Notes under the pieces: model-generated
Database searches by the model: none
Told to the model about the DNA's origin: nothing
Seen by the model: the letters and a program-made list of their open reading frames with translations, nothing else
Part shown: positions 45,433 through 54,954 of the stretch, piece by piece
Numbering within the stretch: position 1 is the first letter of the stretch
How the letters are laid out: every line of letters begins with the position of its first letter
From: Isoetes taiwanensis
Taxonomy: Eukaryota; Streptophyta; Lycopodiopsida; Isoetales; Isoetaceae
DNA: 64,000 bases
Reading direction: 5' to 3'
Assembly (NCBI GenBank): GCA_021234155.1
Contig: JAJEKV010000109.1
Coordinates: 62,001 to 126,000 of the forward strand
Made by a program: the position numbers and the translations under genes

Positions 45433-46500
45433 TCAATCCAAAGTGACATAAAGTGGGTAGCAGTCTGACAAAGTCTCTTCATCTCTTGTTCCTGTGCCTG
45501 TCGCAAAATCTCGAATGATATCAAGTTCTGGCACTGGAGCTAGGAGATAGTCCATCAGGCTGGCTCCACCATCGCCCCCGTCGCTTCTGCAAGTGAAGCC
45601 CCCTGATCGCGGCCACCTGAGCATACCATTACAGATCACTATGTCGAAGATCTGACATAGCTGGACCAACTCTCTTCCAAAGGCTCCGGAGACTGTATCC
45701 TGGGAGCGTCTTGCATGCTGGGATGCCTCCGTTTCTAGCCAAAGTGGGTTGGAGTCAGCATTTCCCTGAAAGGTGACCGACTGCCACTGTGCCGTACGTG
45801 CATTGAAATCTCCCAATAAAAACACATGGCCCGCTTGGCGATACTGCTCTATGTCATCATACAGTTCCCTATAGGGCATATGCACATCTATATCTGCCTG
45901 ATGCACCCTGTAGAACTTAGAAGTTTCATGGGGGGTATAACATCCTGCGATAAACAGTGGGCGATGGGGAGGCTGCAGCACTCGTATCCACAGGTAGCGG
46001 TTGAGTCTATTAGCCTTGTGGAGCGAGACTGTGGATGCTATAGCATCTTTGAAGTAGCACGCGACCCCTCCATACCCTCGCTTGCCATGGCGCTCATTGG
46101 CCAGTGAGAAATAATGATACCCTAGGATGACCACTATATTCCCATGTCTCTTGCAAGAAGATGATGTTCATGCCTGTAGCAATTTCAACAATGCCCTCGC
46201 CGCGCTTCCAGGGAAACCCCCTACAGTTCCACGATACAATTCGAAGGCACTCTTCCTATGCTGTCTGTGGTGACTGCCCTATCCCAGTTCCCATGGAGGC
46301 TGCAGGAGTTGGGTCATTGGCAGGTGCTAGGGTTCTCATGTCCTGCTCTGCTGCTGTGGGTGGTGCCCGGGTACTTGGTCCTGGCTGCTGTGTGTGATCC
46401 GCCATTCTGGAGGTGGGGGGTCCAGAAGTGCTTGGTCCCCTGGTCGCCGCTTCTGCCACTGTTGGCCATGGAGGCACAAATACCTTCATTTTTGCCATTC
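45433..46500 (-). pseudogene. LINE A ORF2 apurinic-like endonuclease domain
   Basis: Minus strand. A proline/threonine-rich leader (46498-46256) precedes LRIVSWNCRGFPWKRGEGIV and MNIIFLQETWEY, with the Asn and Glu of the EEP endonuclease fold. After a shift near 46130, 233 open codons follow: GYGGVACYFKDAIAS, PLFIAGCYTPHE, AGHVFLLGDFNARTAQWQS and DGGASLMDYLLAP. GDFNA is the conserved Asp-Asn motif of this nuclease, which nicks the target for reverse transcription. The final SDH motif appears as LSDCYPLYVTLD, with His replaced by Cys. The 5' end is near 46.5 kb, facing LINE B. Confidence 0.8.
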
Positions 46501-46656
46501 ACCAGGCCTGCCGATCCCCCTGCCTGCCTGACCTGTCTAATCTTTGCGTCCTCCTGCCTCTCCTAGAGGGAGATGCAGAAGATGAAGATAACACAGGATA
46601 TTCTGACAATAGCAGCATTAGACAGATACACCCGGCATCTCACTTCTTTCACTAAA

Positions 46657-47102
46657 GATCGGCAGGACGGAACAAAGCATTAGATTCATTTATCAAAGAG
46701 CAAGAGAGGCAGAAAAGGGTTATGAACATTCGCATGGTTGGTCTACCAAAAGATACGAAGGAGAACACAAAGAAGAAGGCACGCATGTTTATCAAATCCA
46801 AGTTAGATTTTGATGGTGATATAGTTGAGGCATTTCGGGTGGGCAAATCCTTTTGCAACACGAGGAATATTATTGTGAAATTTGCAAACAAGGAAAATAA
46901 GATGGGTGTCTTGAGCAAACAGGCATTGTTAAGGGGAGAGAAGGTATGGATTAATGATGATCTGACAAAGAAACAATATATTGAGTACAAACAGGAACTT
47001 CAAAAACTAAAAGATATAAGGAAGAATGGTCATAAGGCATTTTGGAGGAAGGGACATGTTGTAGTGGAAGAAAGAAACGTGGAAAATGCAACTGTTGCAT
47101 AG
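46657..47102 (+). CDS. LINE B ORF1-like protein (RNA-binding)
   Basis: Open from GRNKALDSFIKEQERQKR; the first internal Met starts MNIRMVGLPKDTKENTKKKA. It continues KSKLDFDGDIVEAFRVGKSF, NIIVKFANKENKMGVLSKQA and KKQYIEYKQELQKLKDIRK, and ends at a TAG at 47102. The IRMVGLP strand followed by VKF..KE..MGVL resembles the RRM fold of LINE ORF1 proteins, which coat the element RNA. The N-terminal part is missing or lies upstream in a broken frame. The short distance (6 bases) to the endonuclease frame fits a two-ORF LINE. Confidence 0.6.
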
Positions 47103-47108
47103 GAAACA

Positions 47109-48027
47109 GTGACCGTCAGGTTTGCTTGCTGGAATATCAATACACTAAAGCAGACAAAAGTTGATACTATGGGAGACATTTTAAGTAATGTAGATATAAT
47201 ATTCTTTTTTAAGACGTGTGAAAATGAAGAGGTAGGGCTTCTTGACGTTATGTGGTTTAAAATGATGCATTCAACATGGAATAAAAAAGAATGGAGGCTT
47301 AAAGGTTTTGGTGGCATTGTTTGCTATGTTAGGAATTTACACATTTAGTGACAATCTTGAATAAAATGGCATCACTTCAGGATTGAAATACCTAGACAAT
47401 CTGGAAAACTTTATGGTGCTGGTTGCTATTTTCCACCAAGAGAATCTCGTGTGTACATTTATGATAATTTAGACATGGATGATCCCTTTTCTCATTTGGA
47501 ACAAGATATTCTAACATTTAGTTCCACAGGTGATGTGCTTTTGCTAGGTGATTTTAATGGATGCACAACACAAAAACAAGCAGCTATAGTTAGTCCAGAT
47601 GGAAATTCAGAATAGAATAGAATAGAATAGAATAGAATAGAATAGAATAGAATAGAATAGTTTTTTTTAACGTCCACGAAATTCAGAATGGATGGAGATA
47701 CTTGATGAAGATGAGCTATCAATTTCTGGATGGCATAGACACTCTAACGATAGGATTAGATGGCTTAATCCACAAGGACACCATGTTTTGGCATTATATA
47801 GTGGTCTAGCTATAATTACATGTAATGGCATAGCAAAATTTTCCAGTTCTGGAAAATGTACTTGCAGGAATGCAAGTGTGGTGGACTATATTTTAGCTAA
47901 GCCATCATTTATTAATCAGATGGTCAATCTTTCTATTGGCAGTGAAAGGATTGAGTCAGATCATGTGCCAATTTTTGTTGCTATTCGTGCTTTAGGCACA
48001 TCGGCACATGCTCCTCCATCTATCTGA
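47109..48027 (+). pseudogene. LINE B ORF2 endonuclease domain, interrupted
   Basis: VRFACWNINTLKQTKVD (catalytic Asn), then GFGGIVCYVRNLHI and a stop, GAGCYFPPRES-type text near 47420, and DVLLLGDFNGCTTQKQAAI near 47530. A 64-bp retroposon insertion follows at 47614-47677. The domain resumes as WMEILDEDELSISGWHRHSN, CTCRNASVVDYILAKPS and ERIESDHVPIFV, keeping the final SDH catalytic motif. The insertion and at least two frame breaks inactivate it. Confidence 0.8.
47614..47677 (-). mobile_element. 64-bp retroposon tail insertion with 12-bp target duplication
   Basis: (AGAAT)n repeats followed by T8 and AACGTCCAC; on the minus strand this is GTGGACGTTAAAAAAAA joined to (CTATT)n. It is flanked by GAAATTCAGAAT on both sides (47602-47613 and 47678-47689), a perfect 12-bp duplication of LINE B sequence. 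Only about 17 bases of the retroposon plus its tail were copied, an extreme 5' truncation. Confidence 0.85.
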
Positions 48028-48042
48028 GCTCAAAAAATCAGG

Positions 48043-48363
48043 ATGAGCTATGGTAAGAACATTATGTTTAAGAAATTCTATGAGAAAAAAGTTTCATTGA
48101 TATTCTGGCCACAAGCAGCATCTGAGATTAGTGACACTTTGATCTGCTTAGTAATTGATACATCAGCCATGTGCTTTAGCTCGCATAGGCAAAGGAAGGG
48201 ATTACCATGCAATGGGTGGTTTGACCAAGAATGTAGAGAACAAAGGCTGAGGTTTAAGAGGGCGAAAGGGGATGCAAAAATCAAAGAAAGGAAAGAATAT
48301 GTCAAATTGGTTAAGAGAAAAAAAAAAGAGCACATCTACATAAAAAGCATCAGGAAATGGTAA
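48043..48363 (+). pseudogene. LINE B ORF2 linker segment
   Basis: A 106-codon frame: FWPQAASEISDTLICLVIDT, GLPCNGWFDQECREQRLRFK and a basic tail. GWFDQECR corresponds to NPWFDAECK in LINE A, which fixes its place between endonuclease and reverse transcriptase. It continues, with shifts, to 48430. Confidence 0.65.
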
Positions 48364-48427
48364 TGGACCTTCTTAAGCATCCAAAAAGATTTTGGGACAG
48401 GTTAAAGCCATATCAAAATATTAGTGC

Positions 48428-49080
48428 TACGTGAATGTTGCAGCTCTTTTTGAGCAAATACAAAGATTGTACCACATTCCAAATCAGAATGAATCTTGCA
48501 TGGATGGCAGGTATGATGGAGAGTATCTTTTATTCATTTTGGATGATGTACATTGTGGTTTATAAAAGTTGTCTAATAATAAAGCTGCTGATGCGGACGG
48601 TCTAGTAGCTGAAATGTTCAAGTGGGCGGGTGATAGAGTTGCTGCAATCTTGTTAAAATTGTTTAATGCAGTGCTACGAGAGGACTTCCCAGAAGCATGG
48701 CAAATATATAGAATAGAATAGAATAGTTTTTTTAACGTCCACTCCACAAAGCAGGTGATGAATTGGATCCAACTAATTATCGAATGATCATAATTAATAG
48801 TTTATATGCTAAACTTTTCACAGTCATTTTGGATTCAAAAATTAGTATGTGGGCTGAGGATAATAATGCTAGAGCAGTAAAACAAGCTGGGTTTAGACCC
48901 AGAAGTCCACTATTGACCATTTAGCCACTATGCGTGCAATGATAGATTCTGCTATTGGGAAAAAGAAACCCCTATATGCTGCCTTTGTTGACTTCTCCAA
49001 GGCTTTTGATATGGTGAACAGAAAAAATCTATGGGAAAGAATAGATGATTTAAGCATTCCCATTGAATACACAATGAAAA
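48428..49080 (+). pseudogene. LINE B reverse transcriptase, 5' part
   Basis: NVAALFEQIQRLYHIPNQNE, LSNNKAADADGLVAEMFKWA, LLKLFNAVLREDFPEAWQ, then a short retroposon tail insertion (about 48706-48741). It resumes HKAGDELDPTNYRMIIINSL, YAKLFTVILDSKISMWAED, QAGFRP, and in another frame PLYAAFVDFSKAFDMVNRKN (palm Asp in DFSKAFD). A one-base deletion at about 48906 is shown by the unbroken copy at 63740-63770. The domain is cut at 49080 by the 7.15-kb insertion and resumes at 56240. Confidence 0.8.
48706..48741 (-). mobile_element. Second minimal retroposon tail insertion in LINE B
   Basis: Three AGAAT/AATAG units, T7 and AACGTCCAC: the same tail type as 47614-47677. It interrupts codons between AWQ and HKAG. 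I cannot define a target duplication, because the bases on the two sides differ and a few codons appear to be missing. Confidence 0.6.
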
Positions 49081-49082
49081 AC

Positions 49083-49530
49083 GTGCTCATATCTCCTTGG
49101 AAATCCCCCATTGAGGAATCAGGGGACTTGAGAACAATGGGTTATTTGCTTTGCAATGGGGAATTCTTGAAAAAAGAGGTATATTATACAGGGGGACATT
49201 AGTAGTAATGGAGGATTCTTGAAAAAAAAGGTATATCCTAATGGGGGAAATTAATAGAAATAGGGGATTGCAAATGCGCACAGGGGTATTTTCATGAAAG
49301 AGGATTGGGTCAAAAGGGATTTTGCGAATGTATTGGGGTATTTTCAAGAAAAGGGGACTAATTAAAAAAGGGAATTTGCAAATGGATTGGGGTATTTTCA
49401 AGAGGGGACTGGTTCAAAAGAGAATTTGTGAATGGATTGGGGTATTTTTAAATAAAGGAGGATTGAGTGAAAGGGGAATTACCGAAAAAATGGAGGATTG
49501 CAATAAGTACGGCCCAATTTGGCGAGAGCT
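49083..49530. repeat. G-rich irregular repeat array, left edge of the 7.15-kb insert
   Basis: Repeated blocks of about 55-65 bases such as GGATTGGGGTATTTTCAAGA and AAAGGGGACTRGTTMAAAAG, six or more times with drift, G-rich on the plus strand. It begins directly after LINE B reverse transcriptase codons. A related G-rich array with GGGTATTATCTTACAAAT blocks lies at the other edge (55680-56190). Confidence 0.6.
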
Positions 49531-49890
49531 CTATATCCAATAGAAGAGCATCAAATAGCTGCTAAGACTTTCCATTCTTCAAATTAGGCACTTGAGGGAT
49601 TTGTGCTCAAAACACGTATGAAATACGTACAATAACACGTGGGCAAAAAAGTTAAATACAGAGAAATATAAAATATAAAATAATACGGTAAATGAAACCT
49701 AGAGATGTGGATAATGTAAAGTAGAATGTGTGCTAGTTTTGACCCGATCCCGTATGACCCGAAAAAGTATATTTATACAGTATTTTATACAGGCCATGGT
49801 CGGAAAAGAATCTGCCCAAACGATGAGCAGGAATAGCCGGTTCACTTCCCATGATGACGCCACCAGCGCAACCAGTCTCTCTCCCAGTTT

Positions 49891-49962
49891 ACGTAGGGGG
49901 AAACTTTCGCCACCTGCGGATTTCCACCCGGAAACCGCCAGGTGGAGAAAGTTGCCCTACGT
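49891..49962. promoter_or_regulatory. 33-bp-arm hairpin upstream of a TATA box
   Basis: Arms ACGTAGGGGGAAACTTTCGC (continuing CACCTGCGGATTTCC) and GGAAACCGCCAGGTGGAGAA (continuing AGTTGCCCTACGT) pair over most of their length with a 4-base loop. TATAAATA follows at 50007-50014, about 45 bases downstream of the hairpin. It lies at the start of the recombinase element and may be a promoter, a terminal structure of the element, or both. Confidence 0.5.
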
Positions 49963-49964
49963 GG

Positions 49965-52900
49965 CCTACAGCCACCTAGAAATTCCCCCTGCCACGTCGG
50001 CAGGGGTATAAATACAATTTTTCTAATTCTTTAATGCCCTTTTTTTTTGCCGGAGCTTTTTTTTTTTGGCCGGAGCAGTGGAGGTCGGAGCTTTTTCGTT
50101 GGCGCTAGGGCGTCGGAGTCGGCGGCAGGGCGTCGGAGTGGCGCCAATCGAGGCGCCAGGATCTAAGCTTTGGTTTGATGTGGTTTTCTTTCGGTTTTCT
50201 TTTCGATTTTCTTTTGTTTTCTTCATTAGTTATCTGATTTCTGGTTTTTCTTGCAGGTTTTTGTGTAGATCTGCTCCTGTGGAGTTGTTTTTGGCGGTAA
50301 ATCTTCGGATTTAGTCGCTGGATTTACTCTATTCGACTGTATTGGTAGTCAGAGATGTTTCTTGAGTTATTTGCAGTTGCATGCAGCTCTTGTGTGCAAG
50401 TGAAGACGTTTTTTGAGAGAAGATCAAGTTCTGCAAATTTTCGTGGAAGTTTTAAGGTTTGTATCTTTGTTTTTTTGTGTTTAACGCTGTAATTTTTTGT
50501 TTATTAAAGCTTTCTTGCATTCTAACTTAAGTTTTTGTTTGTAGGTTGCAATGGTTGGTGTGTTCTGGCTTACTGTCCTGATTATCTTATCTAATTGTTG
50601 TGTGTTTATTAGTACTTCAAACAGTATGGATGTGGAATGTCCGTCCTTTTCTATACAGTTGACTGCTGCTCTTGAGATAGGGGATGTTGATCAGTTTCTG
50701 GAAAATGGGAATCTTGACGAAATAGACAAGTTTATGGCAGAAGTTGAGAAAGAAGAGTGGTATAAAGTTGATTTCAGGGATCCAGTGAAAAAAGATACAG
50801 AGAAAGAGGTTGAGGATCTGAGGTTCTTGCCTCTTGATCAAAAATTAATGCATGATGTGTATCATGGAGGGAAAGATCGGTCTTCTAAGGCCACTAATTG
50901 GGCAAGGAAAAAGTTTGATGCTTGGAGGGAATTCAGAAAGTTTGACACTTCTGTTCCAATTGAAGATGTTCCCTTACAGGAGATGAATGATATGTTGGTC
51001 ATGTTCATGATCCAGGTGAAGAAAAACAATGGCAAAATGTTTCCTGCAAGCAGGTTAGTTACTTTGTTGTTAATTTTGTTTTTTAATTATTAGTTCTAAC
51101 CTCTTTAATTGTTATTATTGCAGCCTCAATAACCTGTTTAAGACTATTGGTCGAATCATAAGGAAGAAACAAGACATGATTATTGAGCAGACAGGAGTTG
51201 ATAGGGAGAGGTTCAATATTTTAAGGCATCCAATCTTTGGTAGGGCTTGCAAGGCGTTCATTGGTGCTGCAGAGCGTTCACGACGTGCTGGTGTTGGAGC
51301 TGAGAAGAAGAAGACAGCAGAAATTAGTTTTAATGTGGAGCGCGAATTATTGGCAGATCGTGACCACCAAATTACCTTTAACACAGGTAAGTTGTAGGCT
51401 AGTTTTTTTAGCTAGTTTTTAGCTAGTTTTTTCTAGTTTTAGTTTAATGTTTTAGTTTTTTGTTTTATAGGTTGTCAAAAAAGGCTCTGCTATTATATGG
51501 TCAGTAGGTTTGGAATCAGAGGTCATGCAGAGTTGCATGGGGTCCTCGATTGTGACATGAGTCTGCGGAATGATGAATTTGGAGAGTCTGTTCAGTACAG
51601 AGAACGCACATCAAAGAACTGGAATTGTAGTATCACTAGGTTTGATGATTCTCACTTCCGGCCTCCTATTTGGAGCTACGAAGCAGATTTTGTTGAGACA
51701 TACAAGCAGTATGTCCGACACTTGCCTGAAAAAGAGAATGATATGCCATGACACTTCTTCTTGCAGACAATTCCGAATCCTCGATACAATGTAAGTTAAT
51801 TACTATTGTTTTCTTTAAATATTTTATTTTTTCTAATATGTTTCTTGTTTTTTGCAGGTGTGGTATCAAAAGGTGCCTATGGGTGTCAATAAATTACGGA
51901 CTTGGCTGCAAGCGATGGGGAGTCTTGTGAGTGATATCGAAATCACTAATAAGAGTGGTCGTGTTACTTTAGTTTCTAGGCTTTCGATGGCTGGAGTTCC
52001 ACCAGAAGTTGGGATGTTGATCACTGGGCACAGGAAGATCGAGTCTTATAGCAAGTAAGTAGTTTGTATTTATTTGTTTTATGGTTTGTTTTTTCTTATT
52101 GCTAACTGTATTTCCTGCAGGTATGATAGGACAAAGGAAATGCAGGTTGATGCTGCAATGAGCATTCTGGCAGCTCCGTATAATGAGGATGGAAGTTTAA
52201 AAGTTTATAGCGACGTGTTACAGCAAGAGAAAACAAGAAAAAGTTCAATTATGTCAGCATTTAATGGTGGAGCAAGTTCTAGTAAAGGAATCGTAAAGGA
52301 TGCTACTAATGAGAAAGTTGCAGGTGATCAAATTAAAACTTCTGATAAGGTAATATATTTCTGTATTCCTTGATTTCATTGTTAAATTTCTATAGTAACC
52401 ATTTATTTAAACAGGTTGCTATGTCTGTTGTTCCTTCTATACCTGTTCCTTCAGTTTCTACAAATATGGATGTTGCTACTGTTGAAGATGTTCCGAATTC
52501 AGGAAGTATCACTGTAACAGGTTTGAAGCAGTTGGAAATAGACAATGAGGTTTGGGAAAAGTGCCTGAAGAATTGTCCTCAGTTAGAAGGTGGTAGCATG
52601 ATTGCAAATTCTACAATGACTAATACAGGTGGTCAGTCTTTCATGGCGGCAACAAACAAGAATTGCGTGTTTCTGTCAATATCGATTGCGAATCCTTTAC
52701 AGGCTGGACCGATTATTGAAAATGTGATGGCTTCACTTCCAAAAATTTCTTGAAGATGTTTGATCTATCTTGGAGATCTGATAGTAACTGAACTTTGAAA
52801 CTTGGAAATCTGTAACTTTTTGAAAATCTAAAACTTTTTTGTTATGAAATGGGAAACTTTGAAATGTGAAACTTTTTTGAATTGAAGCTGTATTGAAAAA

Positions 52901-53044
52901 TCTCTTTGTAATCTTATTGTATTGAAAAATTATGTGGTGGCGGCGCCACCAGACCGCCGCCAGAAATAAAACACTCAAAAACAGTTAAAAAAGACATGAA
53001 AAAACCTTAGCAGGTAATCTCAAGGAATTTCTAGGTGGTGTAGG
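49965..53044 (+). mobile_element. Crypton-like tyrosine recombinase element with inverted ends
   Basis: CCTACAGCCACCTAGAAATTCC begins at 49965, and its complement GGAATTTCTAGGTGGTGTAGG lies at 53024-53044; they match except for one extra base. They bracket exactly the recombinase gene, its TATA box and its 3' region. A second palindromic GC-rich motif (GGTGGCGGCGCCACC) lies at 52935-52950 near the 3' end. Classical Cryptons lack terminal inverted repeats, so either this is a variant or the match marks another kind of YR element. No target duplication could be fixed. Confidence 0.5.
50551..52753 (+). CDS. Crypton-like tyrosine recombinase, six coding exons
   Basis: Exons: 50551-51053, 51124-51386, 51471-51790, 51858-52054, 52121-52349 and 52415-52753, all with GT-AG borders and in phase. 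An upstream leader intron appears to end at 50544. The N-terminal part (RSSKATNWARKKFDAWREF) resembles the SAM-like/core-binding domain of Crypton-derived DUF3504 proteins. Catalytic blocks: FGIRGHAELH (Arg I); NKSGRVTLVSRL (Arg II, with Lys where His is usual); ITGHRKIESYSKYDR (His, and the candidate nucleophile Tyr). PMGVNKLRTWL precedes box II. One TGA at about 51749-51751 interrupts MP-stop-HFFLQTIPNPRYN, where TGG (Trp) is expected. The start could also be the ATG at 50626. Codons after 52200 are low in similarity and may be a tail domain. Confidence 0.75.
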
Positions 53045-53489
53045 TTACGGGTCAGAACATCGAATGTTCAAGAGAGCAAAAGGGCAGCGAAGGGCAAAAC
53101 GGACTAGATCGGCCTCTCAATCCGTCCGGCTATGGCAGGCCTTCGGCTTTAGTTCAGCTCTGGAAAAAGGAAGATTTGGCTTAAATCCAGCTATTTTTGC
53201 CTCGAATCTTGAGTAATTATGGCGATTTGCTTCGCATTTTTATTCCAGGTACTCCCTCGGTTTTCTCTGCTTCGGAAGTGCTTCATTTTCATTTTTCTAG
53301 CTTTTTTTTTATGAATCTATACGTACTACTTCTTTTAAACGAAGAAGCAGCAGAAAAAACTACTTCTTTGTCTGAAAGTTCTCCATTTGCTGTTTCTAGC
53401 TTGTAAAAAAAATCTTCTAGTATGGATGTTAAAATCAACTGAAGGATTCTGCAGGTTTAGATATTTAGGGTTTGTTTTTCTTGTTTACA

Positions 53490-54470
53490 GTTTTCTGAAG
53501 AGAGGGGTACTCATGGCTATGGCGTGCAGCCCCTTGGCAACATGCTTCTTACGTCTCAAGGCAATGCTAGAGATAGTGGTCTTGGAAGCCTTCACATATT
53601 AACTGACGAGGTTTTATGTGACATTTTTGGACTGGTGAGTGCAAAAGATTTGGGATGTTTGAGCTTAGTTAGCAGAGCCATGTATGTATTTTGCCATCAG
53701 GATAATCTTTGGAGAAACCTGGTTTTAGAAGAAATGAAGGGAGACTTTACTTTTAACAGGTGCTGGAAGGACACATTTGTAGCAAAGCAGTATCCAGGCT
53801 TTCATCATCGTCATCATGTACCAAGGTATGCAATTTGTTTGTTATATTAGTATAATAAAAAGGCTAGAATTTGTCTTGCATCTTCTAAATGTACGAACAT
53901 AAACTGTGATTCCTTGTCTCAGGTAAAGCACTTTTACTCTGATTATCTGTTCCAAAGCTGGCTCTGTGCTAGTTTGGAGATAAAAAAAAGAATGGTTAAT
54001 AAGAGACAACATTGAACGAAGAAGTAAATTGTCCCTGGAAGAGTTTATCAGTGAATTTGAGGAACCCAATACACCTGTACTTATAACAGATGCTCTTGAG
54101 GCCTGGCCTGCACTGGTAAAGTGGGATAGGGATTACCTGCTAAAACATGCACAAAATATGTCAATGGCTGCAGGACCTGTAAGCATGAAGCTGGAAGACT
54201 ACTTTGTGTATGCAGATCAGGTTAAGGAAAAACGACCGCTATACATTTTTTATTCCAACTTTGGGAAAAAATGTCCGCAGTTGGCAGCAGATTATGACAT
54301 TCCAATTTATTTCAAGGATGACCTGTTTTCAATCCTTGGCAATGATAGACCAGATTTTCAGTGGCTTATAATGGGACCAGCGAGATCTGGTTCTTCTTTC
54401 CATATTGATCCTAACAGCACTTCTGCATGGAATGCCGTGATCAGAGGTTCTAAGAAGTGGATCCTTTGCA
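53490..54470 (+). pseudogene. JMJ22/JMJD6-type JmjC gene fragment
   Basis: The first exon encodes LHILTDEVLCDIFGLVSAKD, LGCLSLVSRAMYVFCHQDN and WRNLVLEEMKGDF (an F-box-like N-terminus) and ends at CCAAG-GTATGC (53825/53826). The next starts after CTCAG at 53922: KHFYSDYLFQSWLCASLEIK. After a one-base shift in an A-run near 53980 it reads LSLEEFISEFEEPNTPVLIT, then DIPIYFKDDLFSILGNDRPD and SGSSFHIDPNSTSAWNAVI. Plant JMJ22-type proteins have this exact order; they are nuclear Fe(II)/2-oxoglutarate arginine demethylases. The HID metal pair is present. The second His and the C-terminal half are lost, since similarity stops after KKWIL at about 54467. An exon-phase mismatch and the shift mark it as dead. 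Confidence 0.85.
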
Positions 54471-54499
54471 GTAATCCATACGAAAATGTGAGGATTTAA

Positions 54500-54954
54500 C
54501 GGAGCCTAGTAGCTTCCAGAAGATCTCGTTGCCCGTTTTGCAGTTGTAAAAAATTCCTTAGATTTTTCAGCGGAGTTGGGAGCTGATGTGTGGAGGTCCG
54601 GAGCATTTTAGGCCCGCTGTGGCAAGAAACAGCGGCAGCGTTGCCGTTGTGGAAAAGGATCCGAACAATTTGACACTGGATCATTTACATTTGCAAGATC
54701 AAAGCCCTCACATTTCACTGCTTGAGCTAGCAGCAGATAACGATATTGAGGCTTTCAAGAAAGCGCTAGAACAGGGTTGCAGCGTAGAGAAGATGGAGGG
54801 CTGGTATGGCAGAAGAATCGGCAGTAACCGATGTCTGTTGAGGAAAGAACGCCTTTAATGGTTGCTTTAGCTAAAACCGGCGAGAATGGAAGGCTAGACT
54901 AGGGATAGACTCGCAGCTGGGTGATGCAACATCTTTGTCTAATTTACAGGAGAG
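54500..54954 (+). pseudogene. Ankyrin-CCCH zinc finger gene, 5' exon fragment
   Basis: MCGGPEHFRPAVARNSGS starts at 54586. Then HISLLELAADNDIEAFKKAL, EKMEGWYGRRIGSN and, after a one-base shift at about 54828, MSVEERTPLMVALAKTG. This matches the start of plant TZF-type proteins with ankyrin repeats before tandem CCCH fingers (LLELAA.ND, WYGRR.GS, EERTPLM). A second shift precedes IDSQLGDATSLSNLQER, which runs to AG-GTAAGT at 54954. No finger motifs are present. It is directly joined to the JmjC fragment, which is not a normal arrangement, so both are captured pieces. Confidence 0.75.

Larger units (their letters stand above)
41281..45511. repeat. 4.25-kb tandem duplication within LINE A, copy 2
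   Basis: Second copy of 37027-41257. It contains the reverse transcriptase start (41281-41861), the composite insert and the linker segment, in the same order. It is joined at its right end to the unique endonuclease part of LINE A, so it is the original context for the linker; the reverse transcriptase here is cut off at CPLSPTLFGLCIDK. Confidence 0.85.

Noticed and set aside
50066-50314. 82-codon frame upstream of the recombinase as its N-terminus
   Set aside because: It lies in the leader between the TATA box and the first supported exon, is rich in simple repeats, and does not join in phase.
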